DNA of 64,000 nt from positions 1 to 64,000 of the forward strand of contig WRLD01000005.1 of assembly GCA_009777845.1 (NCBI GenBank), written 5' to 3'. A program made the position numbers and the translations under genes. The notes under the pieces are model-generated. The model was given only the letters and a program-made list of their open reading frames with translations, was not told the DNA's origin and did no database searches. Position 1 is the stretch's first letter. Every line of letters starts with the position of its first letter. The DNA comes from Defluviitaleaceae bacterium (GTDB lineage: Bacteria > Bacillota > Clostridia > Lachnospirales > WQUN01). This document shows, piece by piece, positions 50,264-60,700 of this stretch.

Positions 50264-50987
50264 ATTCGCCTGCTCCTTCCCGTCTTTCTGAACGGAACGG
50301 GCGGTCGTCTCTCTGCCTTGCCTGTCCCGGAAGCACTTCGCCCTTGTACAGCCACACCTTTACGCCGAGCTTGCCGTAGGTGGTGTCCGCTTCTGCGAAG
50401 CCGTAATCTATATCCGCCCGCAATGTTTGCAGTGGAATTGTTCCCTCGTGGTAGCTTTCGGTTCTCGCGATGTCCGCACCGCCCAAACGCCCCGAAACAG
50501 CCGCCTTTATACCCTTCGCGCCGTTTTTCATTGTACGTTGCATGGCTTGCTTCATAGCACGGCGGAAGGTTACGCGGTTTTCTAAATCCTTGGCGATTAC
50601 CTCCGCTACAAGCTGCGCGTTAAGCTCTGGCCGTTTAATTTCGCTTATTTCTACGTCTGCCTTGTATTCGTTGGGGTTGCGGTCAACCAGCTTTTGGATT
50701 GCGTCTGTAAGAACCTTAATCGCTTCGCCGTTACGCCCTATGATAATACCTGGGCTTGCGGTGTGCAGGGTTACTTTAACGCGGTTAGATGTGCGTTTGA
50801 TTGTTATACGCGCAATCTTGGGGTCAACAGGGACTGGCTTTCTGTCCTTGAAGTAGCTCTTAATAAACTTCCTTATATTGTGGTCCTCCAAGAGGTATTT
50901 TGCGAAATCCTTCTCCGCGTACCAAACGGAATCCCATTCCTTATTTATTCCCAGTCTTAAACCGTGGGGATTTACTTTTTGACCCAT
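50187..50987 (-). CDS. rpsC: 30S ribosomal protein S3 with extended C-terminus
   Basis: 266 residues against about 218-225 in most Bacillota. [18 protein letters not shown], the KH domain [14 protein letters not shown] and [21 protein letters not shown] are normal. The last 45 residues ([19 protein letters not shown] onwards) are basic and unstructured. Their coding sequence overlaps the first 77 bases of rplP. Confidence 0.96.
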   Translation of the reverse strand: MGQKVNPHGLRLGINKEWDSVWYAEKDFAKYLLEDHNIRKFIKSYFKDRKPVPVDPKIARITIKRTSNRVKVTLHTASPGIIIGRNGEAIKVLTDAIQKLVDRNPNEYKADVEISEIKRPELNAQLVAEVIAKDLENRVTFRRAMKQAMQRTMKNGAKGIKAAVSGRLGGADIARTESYHEGTIPLQTLRADIDYGFAEADTTYGKLGVKVWLYKGEVLPGQARQRDDRPFRSERREGAGEYANAKKGKKTQAVPRSNDRKGAARQ

Positions 50988-50991
50988 GGAT

Positions 50992-51381
50992 TCACCTCTC
51001 GTTTAACACAATTGTGATGTGACTTGTACGCTTATTGATTCGGTATGCGCGACCCTTTGCTCTCGGCTGTATGCGCTTCATGGTCGGCCCTTGGTCTGCA
51101 AAGGCTTCCTCTACAAACAAGCCGTCTGTGTCTAGCTGATGGTTTTCTTCCGCATTCGCAACAGCCGATTTAAGCACCTTGCCGATTAGATACGCGCCGT
51201 AACGCGGATTATATTGAAGAATCGAAGCCGCCTGCTCCACGCCCTTGCCCTTAATTTGTTCAAGAACAATTCTTGCTTTACGGTCGGAGATTCTTGCATA
51301 TTTATGAATAGCATGGGGGCGCATTTCGCGGTTTTCCTTGTTACGCTCCGCCTTATACTGGCTCCTATGTCCTTTAGCCAT
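50992..51381 (-). CDS. rplV: 50S ribosomal protein L22
   Basis: 129 residues; the first 20 ([20 protein letters not shown]) extend the usual start. [19 protein letters not shown] and [20 protein letters not shown] are the conserved core and the tunnel loop. The 4-base gap to rpsC implies coupling. Confidence 0.97.
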   Translation of the reverse strand: MAKGHRSQYKAERNKENREMRPHAIHKYARISDRKARIVLEQIKGKGVEQAASILQYNPRYGAYLIGKVLKSAVANAEENHQLDTDGLFVEEAFADQGPTMKRIQPRAKGRAYRINKRTSHITIVLNER

Positions 51382-51395
51382 GGGTTGTGTACCTC

Positions 51396-51680
51396 CTACT
51401 TCGCTTTACTTCTTTTTTCAGCGTCCTTGCCGTGTCCGCGATACGTGCGTGTAGCGGCAAATTCGCCTAGCTTATGCCCTATCATATCTTCCGTTATATA
51501 AACGGGAACATGCTTGCGACCATCATGCACCGCAATCGTAAACCCAATCATTTCAGGGAAAATTGTTGAACGGCGCGACCATGTTTTGATTACCGCTTTG
51601 TTTTGAACATTTTCTTGTGCTACTACCTTTTTCATAAGATGTTCGTCACAGAACGGCCCTTTTTTTAATGACCTACCCAT
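51396..51680 (-). CDS. rpsS: 30S ribosomal protein S19
   Basis: 94 residues: [54 protein letters not shown]. Confidence 0.97.
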   Translation of the reverse strand: MGRSLKKGPFCDEHLMKKVVAQENVQNKAVIKTWSRRSTIFPEMIGFTIAVHDGRKHVPVYITEDMIGHKLGEFAATRTYRGHGKDAEKRSKAK

Positions 51681-51693
51681 ATATTAGTACCTC

Positions 51694-52527
51694 CTACTTG
51701 GTGTCGCGCTTGCGTACAATATATTTGTTACTTTGCTTGTTTTTCTTACGTGTTTTGTAGCCAAGTGCGGGCTTGCCCCATGGTGTACACGGCGCAGAGC
51801 GGCCTATGGGGGCGCGACCCTCACCACCGCCATGCGGGTGGTCGTTCGGGTTCATTACAGAACCGCGGACAGTCGGGCGGATACCCATATGACGTTTTTT
51901 ACCTGCCTTACCTACATTGATAAGCTCGTTGTCTTGGTTTCCTACCTGCCCGATTGTTGCGCGGCAGTCTACGGGAACAACACGCATTTCACCAGACGGA
52001 AGCCGTACAGTAGCGTACTTCTCGTCCTTAGCCATAAGCTGTGCGACATTTCCTGCCGAACGAACCATTTGCGCACCGCGACCGCGTTTCATTTCGATAT
52101 TGTGGATTTCCGTACCTACGGGAATCACTTTCATGGGAAGCGCGTTACCTGGTCTGATTTCTGCCTCAACACCGCTCATTAGGCTATCGCCGACCTTTAC
52201 GCCTATGGGCGCTAGGATATAGCGTTTTTCGCCGTCCGCATAATGCAGCAACGCAATATTTGCGGTACGGTTGGGGTCATACTCTACAGCGGCGACCTTG
52301 GCGGGTATTCCGTCCTTGTCACGCTTAAAGTCAATTATGCGGTATTTTATTTTTGCCCCGCCGCCCCTGTGCCTAACCGTGATTTTGCCCTGTCCGTTGC
52401 GGCCAGAGTGCTTTTTCAAGTGAACGGTAAGGCTTTTCTCCGGTGTAGACTTCGTAATTTCCGCAAAATCGGAAACCGTCATCTGTCTTTGGGAGGGGGT
52501 TATGGGTCTATAGCGTTTTATGCCCAT
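51694..52527 (-). CDS. rplB: 50S ribosomal protein L2
   Basis: 277 residues: [39 protein letters not shown] and the catalytic-centre segment [20 protein letters not shown]. Near-universal landmark of the S10 operon. Confidence 0.98.
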   Translation of the reverse strand: MGIKRYRPITPSQRQMTVSDFAEITKSTPEKSLTVHLKKHSGRNGQGKITVRHRGGGAKIKYRIIDFKRDKDGIPAKVAAVEYDPNRTANIALLHYADGEKRYILAPIGVKVGDSLMSGVEAEIRPGNALPMKVIPVGTEIHNIEMKRGRGAQMVRSAGNVAQLMAKDEKYATVRLPSGEMRVVPVDCRATIGQVGNQDNELINVGKAGKKRHMGIRPTVRGSVMNPNDHPHGGGEGRAPIGRSAPCTPWGKPALGYKTRKKNKQSNKYIVRKRDTK

Positions 52528-52548
52528 GAAAAATCTCCTTTACTTCTT

Positions 52549-52851
52549 CTATATGCCCTCAAAGTATTCTATGGGGCTGCTGCTTGGAGTTAGCTTTACG
52601 ATTGCCTTCTTACGTCTTGCCGTTTCGCCTGGCTTAGAGCCGCGGCGCTGGCGTTTTTTCGGGTGGACATTCATTGTGTTTACTGATTCCACTGTCACGT
52701 TGTTAAAAAGCCGCTCGACCGCTTCTTTTATTTGGGTTTTTGTTGCCTTGGGGTGAACGTAGAACGAGTACGCCTTTTCTTCAAGTAGATTCATGCTTTT
52801 TTCTGTCATAAGAGGCTTAAAAATGACATCATAATACTTTAGGTCTGCCAT
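52549..52851 (-). CDS. rplW: 50S ribosomal protein L23
   Basis: 100 residues: YYDVIFKPLMTEKSMNLLEE, YSFYVHPKATKTQIKEAVE, RRGSKPGETARRKKAIVKL. Docking site for trigger factor and SRP. ATG overlaps the rplD stop as TAATG. Confidence 0.97.
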   Translation of the reverse strand: MADLKYYDVIFKPLMTEKSMNLLEEKAYSFYVHPKATKTQIKEAVERLFNNVTVESVNTMNVHPKKRQRRGSKPGETARRKKAIVKLTPSSSPIEYFEGI

Positions 52852-53471
52852 TATGCGTACACCTCCTGCATTTTTTCTATAGCCGATTTGGTAATAACGA
52901 GGTTATCGTGGTATAGAATATCGTACACATTGATTGTGTTTACCCCCGCGGTTTTAACGCCTGGGATATTGCGAGCGGAGAGTACAACATTTCCGTTACC
53001 GCCGTCTATTACAAACAGTGCCTTGCCTAAGTCAAGATTTTTGCATACGCTAGTCATTTGCTTTGTTTTAATTTCGGAAAACTCAAGGCTATCTAAAACA
53101 ATCAGCTTGTCGTTAAGCACCTTATCCGTAAGCGCGGATTTTAACGCCAGTCTTTTTAGTTTTTTGTTAAGTTTGATGGAAAAATCGCGTGGCTTGGGCG
53201 CGAACACTACGCCGCCGCCTTTCCATTGGGGCGAACGAATCGAACCCTGTCTAGCGCGCCCTGTTCCTTTTTGCCGCCACGGCTTTGCTCCGCCGCCGCG
53301 AACCTCTGCGCGAGTTTTTGCCGATTTTGTGCCTTGGCGTTGGTTGGCGAGATATTGTACAACTGCCATGTGTACGGCGTGCTTGTTTACCTCTACGCCA
53401 AAAATCGCATCGTCAAGCTCTATTTTGCCAACGGCATCGCCTTTAATATTTCTAACTGCTACTGAAGCCAT
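52851..53471 (-). CDS. rplD: 50S ribosomal protein L4
   Basis: 206 residues: QRQGTKSAKTRAEVRGGGAK, PWRQKGTGRARQGSIRSPQW, GGVVFAPKPRDFSIKLNKK. In some bacteria L4 regulates the S10 operon by binding its leader. Confidence 0.97.
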   Translation of the reverse strand: MASVAVRNIKGDAVGKIELDDAIFGVEVNKHAVHMAVVQYLANQRQGTKSAKTRAEVRGGGAKPWRQKGTGRARQGSIRSPQWKGGGVVFAPKPRDFSIKLNKKLKRLALKSALTDKVLNDKLIVLDSLEFSEIKTKQMTSVCKNLDLGKALFVIDGGNGNVVLSARNIPGVKTAGVNTINVYDILYHDNLVITKSAIEKMQEVYA

Positions 53472-53498
53472 GATTACAACTCCTTAATGTTCTGCACT

Positions 53499-54137
53499 TT
53501 AAACTTTAACCGTGCTTTTAATTGTTACGAGCGCGCCCCTTATACCAGGTACTGCTCCGCGTATTAAAATCAAATTTTTGTCTGCATCAACACGAAAAAC
53601 CTCTAAATTTTGGATTGTTGTTTTTTTCGCACCCATATGCCCTGGTAATTTTTTCCCTTTGCGAACTCTACCAGGCGTTGTGCCTGGCCCCATAGAACCA
53701 TGTCCGCGGTGGTACTTAGAACCGTGTGTCATAGGCCCGCGGTGCATGTTGTGGCGTTTAATCGCGCCTTGGAAGCCTTTACCTTTAGAAGTGCCTGTTA
53801 CGTCTACATGGTCGCCTGCGGAAAACATGTCTGCTTTAATTTCTCCGCCGACCTCAAATTTGTCACAATCGTCAAGGCGAAGCTCTTTCAACACACGCTT
53901 TGGCGCGGCGTTAGCACCCAAATGTGCTACAAAATGCCCTTGCTCTGGCTTGCTTACTAGCTTTGCTCGTATTTCGCCAAAGCCTACCTGCAATGCGGCG
54001 TAGCCGTCCTTCTCGACAGTTTTCTTTTGTACTATTGTACAAGGGCCTGCTTCGAGAACCGTAACGGGAACCATTTCGCCATTCTCTGTGAATATTTGTG
54101 TCATGCCGAGTTTTTTTGCTAAAATCGCTTTTTTCAC
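53499..54137 (-). CDS. rplC: 50S ribosomal protein L3
   Basis: 212 residues, GTG start with GGGAG upstream. [37 protein letters not shown] and [19 protein letters not shown] are typical. Confidence 0.97.
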   Translation of the reverse strand: MKKAILAKKLGMTQIFTENGEMVPVTVLEAGPCTIVQKKTVEKDGYAALQVGFGEIRAKLVSKPEQGHFVAHLGANAAPKRVLKELRLDDCDKFEVGGEIKADMFSAGDHVDVTGTSKGKGFQGAIKRHNMHRGPMTHGSKYHRGHGSMGPGTTPGRVRKGKKLPGHMGAKKTTIQNLEVFRVDADKNLILIRGAVPGIRGALVTIKSTVKV

Positions 54138-54154
54138 AATCTTTCGCTCCCGTT

Positions 54155-54466
54155 CTACATTATCTTGACCGCGATGTCCACGCCGTCGGGTAAGTCAAGG
54201 CGCGTGAGGGCATCTACGGTTTTTGGGGTAGGCATAAGAATATCTATAAGACGTTTATGCGTACGCATCTCAAACTGCTCGCGGCTATCCTTGTACTTGT
54301 GTACCGCACGCAGAATTGTTACTATTTCTTTGTTTGTGGGCAAGGGTATAGGGCCGCAAATTTCCGCGCCTGTACGTTTTGCCGTTTCTATGATTTGTAC
54401 CACAGACTGGTCAATGAGCTTGTGGTCGTATGCTTTAAGATTTATGCGTATTTTTTGGCTCTGCAT
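54155..54466 (-). CDS. rpsJ: 30S ribosomal protein S10
   Basis: 103 residues: [57 protein letters not shown]. First gene of the S10-spc-alpha super-operon; an 80-nt leader precedes it. Confidence 0.97.
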   Translation of the reverse strand: MQSQKIRINLKAYDHKLIDQSVVQIIETAKRTGAEICGPIPLPTNKEIVTILRAVHKYKDSREQFEMRTHKRLIDILMPTPKTVDALTRLDLPDGVDIAVKIM

Positions 54467-54551
54467 AAGCTACCTCCAAATTCTTCACGTTTCCGCGCGT
54501 GTCACTGTCGAACATCTTCCAACACGTTCCAAGAACACGCCACAAGACATG

Positions 54552-54579
54552 ATTATATTTCTTTTTCGCCCGAAGTCAA
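54552..54579 (-). promoter_or_regulatory. Promoter of the S10-spc-alpha operon
   Basis: On the minus strand TTGACT (54574-54579), 16 bases, TATAAT (54552-54557), about 85 bases before the rpsJ ATG. The leader has ACACGCC..GGCGTG-like pairing and GGAGGT before the start. No other strong promoter was noticed within the ribosomal cluster. Confidence 0.7.
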
Positions 54580-54665
54580 GTCTTTTTTTCAGAAAATTTA
54601 CAAAAAATTTTTTTTAGGAAAATATTGGGGGATTTTGAACCGCAAAATTGACTCACAAAATCGAA

Positions 54666-54694
54666 TTGACATTTTTAATTCATTTGGATATACT
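54666..54694 (+). promoter_or_regulatory. Promoter of the cysteine hydrolase operon
   Basis: TTGACA (54666-54671), 17 bases, TATACT (54689-54694): a near-consensus sigma-A promoter 38 bases before the ATG, divergent from the ribosomal operon. Confidence 0.75.
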
Positions 54695-54732
54695 TCGTAA
54701 GATTTTGCAAGCAAGAAAGGACATGATACAAA

Positions 54733-55248
54733 ATGAAAGCATTGGTTATAGTAGACATGCAAAACGACTTTATCGACGGCTCGCTCGGCACAAAGGAAGC
54801 CGCGGCAATCGTGCCTGCGGTCGCGGAGCGTATCAAAAATTCGTCCGACGAATTAGTTTTGTTTACGGCAGACACCCACGGCGAGGACTATTTATCCACG
54901 CCAGAGGGCAAAAAGCTGCCCGTTGTGCATTGCGTAAAAGGCACGGACGGCTGGGAAATACACGAGGACGTTTTAACCGCCGCCGAGAACGCGATAACAT
55001 TCGAGAAGCCAGTTTTTGGAAGCACCGCGCTTGTTGATTTCTTAAAAGGGAAAGAGCAGGAACTAACGCGCATAGAGCTTTTGGGGCTTTGCACGGACAT
55101 ATGCGTTATTTCTAACGCAATTATGCTCAAAAACGCCATGCCCAACATAGAAATTTATGTAAATGAAAAATGCTGTGCAGGCGTAACGCCCCAAAGCCAC
55201 AAAGAGGCAATAAACGTAATGAAAATGTGCCAAATTAACATAATATAA
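54733..55248 (+). CDS. Isochorismatase-family cysteine hydrolase (nicotinamidase-like)
   Basis: 171 residues, ATG after AAAGGA. VIVDMQNDFIDGSL gives the catalytic Asp and a metal-site region, HCVKGTDGWEI the Lys area, and GLCTDICVISNAIML the nucleophile Cys near residue 117. This is the PncA/isochorismatase fold; members hydrolyse nicotinamide or other amides. The next gene encodes an amide/urea-type channel, which fits an amidase releasing ammonia, though the substrate is not proven. Confidence 0.88.
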   Translation: MKALVIVDMQNDFIDGSLGTKEAAAIVPAVAERIKNSSDELVLFTADTHGEDYLSTPEGKKLPVVHCVKGTDGWEIHEDVLTAAENAITFEKPVFGSTALVDFLKGKEQELTRIELLGLCTDICVISNAIMLKNAMPNIEIYVNEKCCAGVTPQSHKEAINVMKMCQINII

Positions 55249-55264
55249 GAAAGGCGTGATTTAT

Positions 55265-55783
55265 TTGCTAGGAGTAAATTTACTATTTGCGGGGTTTGCA
55301 TTGACCCTCAACGGAATCAGCTATCTAAAGAAAGTAGACGACAACGCCAAGGCGTTTGCAAATGTTCTTGTCGGGCTTATAATCGGAATAAACGCCGTTT
55401 TCCAGACCTCGCAGGCGCATTTGTTCGCCGACCTGCCGTTACATGTGTATTACGGCTTTTCCGCGGCCATGTGGCTGTTTTCACTGAACTATTTTCTCAT
55501 CGCCGCGCATATATTCTTTAAAAGCACCAACTGGAATGTTTTCGGCGTGTTCAGCATGTTTGCTATGCTCGTTTCCTTTACCTTTGCAGGCGAGGCGGCA
55601 ATGGGCGGCTTGTGGGTATTTGTTTACCTATGGGGCATGTGGGGCGTTTTGTGGGCGCAGTCATTTGTTTCCATTTTGCTGGGAAGCAAGGCCATAGACA
55701 AGCTCTCGCCGCATGTTCTAATCCTCAACGGCGTGGCAAGCACCTTTGTACCAGGGTTTTTAATGCTTTTAGGTGTGTTGTAA
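55265..55783 (+). CDS. AmiS/UreI-family amide or urea channel
   Basis: 172 residues from TTG 55265. This start gives MLGVNLLFAGFALTLNG, matching the family N-terminus, and lies 9 bases after AAAGG; the GTG at 55256 is too close. Six membrane helices, including FSAAMWLFSLNYFLIAAHIF and MGGLWVFVYLWGMWGVLWAQ. UreI is a proton-gated urea channel and AmiS a short-amide transporter. Linkage to a nicotinamidase-like gene suggests passage of an amide or of ammonia. TAATG overlap with the kinase gene. Confidence 0.82.
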   Translation: MLGVNLLFAGFALTLNGISYLKKVDDNAKAFANVLVGLIIGINAVFQTSQAHLFADLPLHVYYGFSAAMWLFSLNYFLIAAHIFFKSTNWNVFGVFSMFAMLVSFTFAGEAAMGGLWVFVYLWGMWGVLWAQSFVSILLGSKAIDKLSPHVLILNGVASTFVPGFLMLLGVL

Positions 55784-56871
55784 TGTTAAATATTAAGCCC
55801 AAAAACGTCTGCATGTTCGACCAGCTTTCCCTCGGCGAGGTAATGCTGCGCCTTGACCCAAGCGAGGGGCGTATTCGCACCGCACGCAATTTCCGCGCCT
55901 GGGAGGGCGGCGGCGAGTACAATGTCGCGCGCGGCTTGCGTAAATGCTTCAAGCTACAGACCGCTGTCGTCACCGCGTTTGCGGACAACGACATCGGTTT
56001 TTTAATTGAGGATTTAATTTTGCAGGGCGGCGTGGACACTCGCTTTATTAAATGGGTAGAATATGACGGCATAGGCCGCGCCGCACGAAACGGCTTAAAC
56101 TTCACAGAACGCGGCTACGGCGTTCGCGGCGCGGTGGGAATTAGCGACCGCGCGAATACCGCCGTGGCGAATTTAAAAAGCGGCGATATAGACTGGCAGC
56201 ATATCTTTGGCGAATGCGGCGTACGCTGGTTTCACACAGGCGGTATCTTTGCCGCATTGTCCGAAAGCTCCGCACAGGTCGCGCTAGATGCGGTAAAATG
56301 TGCAAAAAAACACGGCACAATCGTAAGCTACGACCTAAACTACCGCCCGTCCCTATGGGGACATATCGGCGGCAAAAAGAAAGCGCAGGAAGTAAACAAG
56401 GAAATAGCAAAATACATTGACGTTATGCTCGGCAACGAGGAGGATTTTACCGCTTGCCTTGGCTTAGAAACAGGAAGCGGCGACCTTTCCTGCCTAGACA
56501 TAAACGGCTACAAAAACATGCTTCACGCCGCCCATACCGCCTACCCCAATTTTAAGGTAATCGCCACGACCCTACGCGAGGTAAGCACCGCCACAATCAA
56601 CGACTGGTCGGCGATTTGTTACGCAGACGGCGAAATTTATCACGGCATGGAATTTAAAGCCCTAGAAATACTCGACCGTGTAGGCGGCGGCGATAGCTTC
56701 GCCTCGGGGCTTATTTATGGGCTAATGCAGCAAAAGGATTATCAAACCGCGTTAAATTATGGCGTATGCCACGGCGCGCTAGCCATGACTACGGCTGGCG
56801 ATACGTCCATGGCTTCGCTAAAGGAAGTGGAAGCGCTTATGCGCGGCGTAGGAGCGAGGGTTCAGCGATGA
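55783..56871 (+). CDS. kdgK: PfkB-family sugar kinase, 2-keto-3-deoxygluconate kinase-like
   Basis: 362 residues from ATG 55783 (ATG 55813 is an alternative). LSLGEVMLRLDPSEGRIRTA, the substrate-side GGGEYNVARGLRKC, SYDLNYRPSLW, LGNEEDF and the anion hole/catalytic Asp in ILDRVGGGDSFASGLIYGL are the pfkB pattern of KdgK. It phosphorylates 2-keto-3-deoxygluconate from pectin or uronate breakdown, which fits the PL11 pectinase nearby. Sugar specificity is inferred. Confidence 0.85.
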   Translation: MLNIKPKNVCMFDQLSLGEVMLRLDPSEGRIRTARNFRAWEGGGEYNVARGLRKCFKLQTAVVTAFADNDIGFLIEDLILQGGVDTRFIKWVEYDGIGRAARNGLNFTERGYGVRGAVGISDRANTAVANLKSGDIDWQHIFGECGVRWFHTGGIFAALSESSAQVALDAVKCAKKHGTIVSYDLNYRPSLWGHIGGKKKAQEVNKEIAKYIDVMLGNEEDFTACLGLETGSGDLSCLDINGYKNMLHAAHTAYPNFKVIATTLREVSTATINDWSAICYADGEIYHGMEFKALEILDRVGGGDSFASGLIYGLMQQKDYQTALNYGVCHGALAMTTAGDTSMASLKEVEALMRGVGARVQR

Positions 56872-57737
56872 AAAAAATCATGGCGTTTTTGACGGTTATT
56901 CTAGTTTTCGGCGCGGTTATTTTTGCGTTAATTAAATTCCGCGACATAGCCGAGGTTTATATCGAAACGGAGCAAGCCCCCGAGCCGCAAGTGCAAGCTC
57001 CGCCCGTTGCCCAAACCGATTACATAGACGAGCTACTCGAAAAGCACGGCGATTTGTTGTCGGTATACTACGAAAACCTAGAAACAGGCTTTACCTATCG
57101 TTACAATGCCGATAGGCTATATTTTTCTGCCAGTGTACCAAAGGCGTTTTACGCGCTGTATGTATATTTGCTTGCAGAACAAGGGCTTGCAGACCTCGAC
57201 ACTCTGCACGAATTTACCGAAATTGACACAAACTGGGGCTCTGGCATAATCCAAAAAAATTACGACTACGGCGCGCAGTTTACACTACGCGAGCTATTAC
57301 GCCTAAAAATAAGCGAAAGCGACAACGTAGCCACGCTTATGCTCGTGCGGCTTTTCGGCATAGCAAGCTACGCCGATTTTGTCAAGGAATCGGGCGGAAA
57401 TCCGCGCCTCATAGGCGACAGGGTAATGAACTCCGAGCTATCCGCCAACGAAGCAGGGCTTTTTGCCCGCAAAATCTACGAATATATAGAATCTGACGCA
57501 GATTTTGCGGACTTGTTCAAGGCCTCGCTACTAGACAATCAACACTCGTTTATCTCGTCCGCCTACCCCATAGCAAGCAAAACAGGCTGGACAGAGCCAA
57601 GGGCATGGCACGAAATGGCAATCGTTTACGCCCCCTCGCCCTTTACCCTAGTGATTTTGTCGGAACGCGAGGGCTGGACAGAGCAGGATTATGCGGATTT
57701 CGCGGAGATTTTGGGGGTGTTTGAGGGGTTTAACTAA
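56868..57737 (+). CDS. Class A beta-lactamase-like serine hydrolase, membrane anchored
   Basis: 289 residues from the ATG that overlaps the kinase stop (ATGA). A signal anchor at 3-24 is followed by a short linker. The SxxK motif is SASVPKAF near residue 82, SDN is in ISESDNVATL near 146, and KTG is in ASKTGW near 246. All three match beta-lactamases and D,D-peptidases of this fold. No clear omega-loop ExxLN is seen, so it may be a wall hydrolase rather than a resistance enzyme. Confidence 0.85.
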   Translation: MKKIMAFLTVILVFGAVIFALIKFRDIAEVYIETEQAPEPQVQAPPVAQTDYIDELLEKHGDLLSVYYENLETGFTYRYNADRLYFSASVPKAFYALYVYLLAEQGLADLDTLHEFTEIDTNWGSGIIQKNYDYGAQFTLRELLRLKISESDNVATLMLVRLFGIASYADFVKESGGNPRLIGDRVMNSELSANEAGLFARKIYEYIESDADFADLFKASLLDNQHSFISSAYPIASKTGWTEPRAWHEMAIVYAPSPFTLVILSEREGWTEQDYADFAEILGVFEGFN

Positions 57738-60700
57738 GCCCTTATATCCTCCAACCTAAACCCCACCAACAGCTTCAAAATCATTCTAACATCTTGCTCA
57801 TTCACTACCCCATTGCCGTCTATATCCGCGGCGCGCAAGTCAATGCTCACGTTCTCGCCCACTACATATCTAGCAATCGTAATCATGTCTATGATGTTAA
57901 TAAAGCCGTTGCCGTCAACGTCCCCTATCACAAAATCCCCCTGCGGCACTCTGGCAAATCGGGTATTAGGCACAGGCATTTCACGAGCAAGCACACTAGC
58001 CGCCACCGTCGGCCCTATATAAAAGCTCGGGTGCGGCGGTTGGTTGTACGCCGCGTTTTGTAACGAAACGGCAAGGCGGTACGCTGGGTCGTGCATAAAT
58101 GTGTAGAAGGTATACGGCGTGTGGTGGTTTGTGGTGTAAATGCGTAACGCCTGATTATTGCTCGTGCGTACGATTATTTCCTCGCGCCAATCGCCGAAAA
58201 TATCCGCCTGCAAGCTAGGGTTTGACTTTGTTCCGTTTACGGAAAGCGTGCCTGTAAGGGTCTGCACGTTCGCGCGTGTCGCTTCTAGGCGGCTTGCGCC
58301 TGCGTTGCGTACTATGCCTACGCTCGGCTGATAGCTAAAATTAAAATTCGTTAGCCGTGATATTGACAACGCGGCATCGCCGCCGCCGTCCAAAAATTCC
58401 CTCATTAACGCGCCCGTCCAATACACCATAAAGTTAATGGGAACTCCGCCGCTTACGTGAATTTGTTCGCCTGTAAGCATATTGTGAATAGGCGTTCCGC
58501 CAGAAGCCCATACCTCAAAGCCTGGCAACGGCGTAATATTGCCCATTGCTCCGCGCCCTACATCGTTTGCGGCTGTGCTGTGTGTCCACACAGGGCGGCC
58601 AGTCGCGGCGTGAAACAGCGTTACATTGTCGGGCGGCCCTGCTTCGTGCGGGCTAAATCTATAAAGCTCACGCGAATTAGGGAAAATAGCCGTTTGGTGC
58701 AGTGCATCGCCATGCCCCACGTTTATTGTACCTCTGTCGCCTGTAGCCGCCCAAAGGATTCTGCCGCGGTGGTCTAAGGTCACCGAGCCAAAGCTAACCT
58801 CGTCATAGCCGTCAAAGTTTACATCGCCAACAATCATTTGGTGATTACCGCCTGTAGGCGTACCCCATTCACGGAAATCATACTGCCAAATCGCTTGTAT
58901 TTTGCCGTCAATAAGCTGATACGCCGCCGCAAACGAGGGATTGTAGTGCTGTCGCGCTTCCACTACTGTGGGCCACGGCTCCGCGCCCTCTACGCCGCCC
59001 TTTGGCATAAACGCAACCGCGCCCATAAAGCGGTCGGAGCGGTTTTGATTTGTATCGCCCCAGCCGCCGCGGTTTATTCCATACGGCGCGAAGTATTCGA
59101 CTGTATCTAGCGGCAAGCCAGTAAGCCCGTCAAACACGGTAAAAAATTCTGGGCCGTTGTTTATTCTGCCTACCGCGCCTGTGTTGTTTACGTTCCTTAC
59201 AGGGCAACGAGTACCGCCAATCCATACATTGCTAGGGTTGCTTACCCAGTTACCGCCAGAGGCGGAATCGCGGTTATAAAACCCTCGCGAGAAGTTCAAT
59301 AGCCCGTGATAATTAAAATTGCCCGAGTGGTTATTTGTGCCATTTCCGCCAATAATATACACTGGCGTACCGCCCTCAAAGGTTTCCAAGACTAAGCCAG
59401 TTACAGGGTCGGGGTGGTATACCCTCGTTCCCTCCGAGGTAGCTATAGCAAACTTGGCGAAGCCGCTATTGTCTAGGTCGAAGAAGTGCATGGGCGCGAT
59501 ATGCTCGCCCGAGGTGCGGTTTATGCCCCAGTTGATACGCCACAAAAGCTCACTCGCGCCAGTCGTGGGCGAAAATTTATACATATCATAAATTGTTTCG
59601 CCTGTATGCCGTGCGGAAAGCCCTGGGTCGCGCTGCATATTTGTTGTCCATTTTACTAAAATTTCGTATTGACCGTCGCTGTCCACGTCCGCCACGGACA
59701 TGTCGCTTACGATATAGTCGATTGTGGTCGTTGGGTTCTCCGTAGACGGATAATTTAATACGCCGTTATAGGCAAGCGCAGGATTTGGGCGTGAGCGCGG
59801 CTGTTGCAGCGGCACTTGCAAATAATTGTTAGCAAGCCTAACGCCATAGCCTGCCGTAACGCTGTCGCGGCTTTCGCCCACCGGTACTACCCAGTAGCCG
59901 TCGCCCGCCGCGCCGCCAGTGTCTATGAAGTTTGTGGCGTTTGTGGCTGTAGCTATGCGTGTATCGCTGCCTCCCCTAAGCCTAAACACATCAAAGCGCA
60001 TGTCCTGCGCGTATTCCTCCGCGGACAATCGCCACTGCACTAGAGTACCGCCGCCGCTATTGTTCGGCACAGCGACAACGCCCCTGTCGAGCCATTCCAC
60101 AGGTCGCGCGAAGTCGTGCAATAGCCCTGTCCGTACTTCCACGAATATTTTCGGCTTTACGCCCATTCTGTTATGGGCTACGCCGTTTACGTCCGTGGTT
60201 GTTCCAGTAAATTCATATACTCCCGCTCTATTGGAATCAAATACCATGGTGGTGGGCTTTTCCGCCGTGCGAGTCCACGGCATATCTGTCACCGCCCAAG
60301 AAATAGGCACAGTCGCGGAGCTTCCGTCAAAAAGAATTGCCTGTATTTGTGTAGGCAGATTTAAATCGGCTATTTGCGCGCCTTTGTCCGCGGTAATAAA
60401 CCAATTTTGCCACAGAGTGGCGTTTGCTCCTGGGTCTACAGGGCTAGGCGGCGCGCCTAGCATAGCAGGCGGCACAAAGTCAACAATCGTGTTTGTATGA
60501 TGTGCTTCGTAGAAAAAGAACAGATTGTCTATGCCATTATTGTCCGTGGAAATATTCACGCCAGACGGCCTTGTGTAGTTCCACACTACCGAGGAAATAT
60601 CCGAGCCGCTTATCGGCACAGTAACGTCTGCAAGCACTGCCGTACTGCCGCGTTGTACCGCTACTATTCGCGCGTTCTGTTGTGAAAAATCGAAAACAAT

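Noticed and set aside
55612..55782. Upstream extension of the sugar kinase and of the serine hydrolase (56766-56867)
   Set aside because: Both extensions lie inside the preceding gene in another frame. The starts at 55783 and 56868 overlap the previous stops as TAATG and ATGA and match family N-termini.
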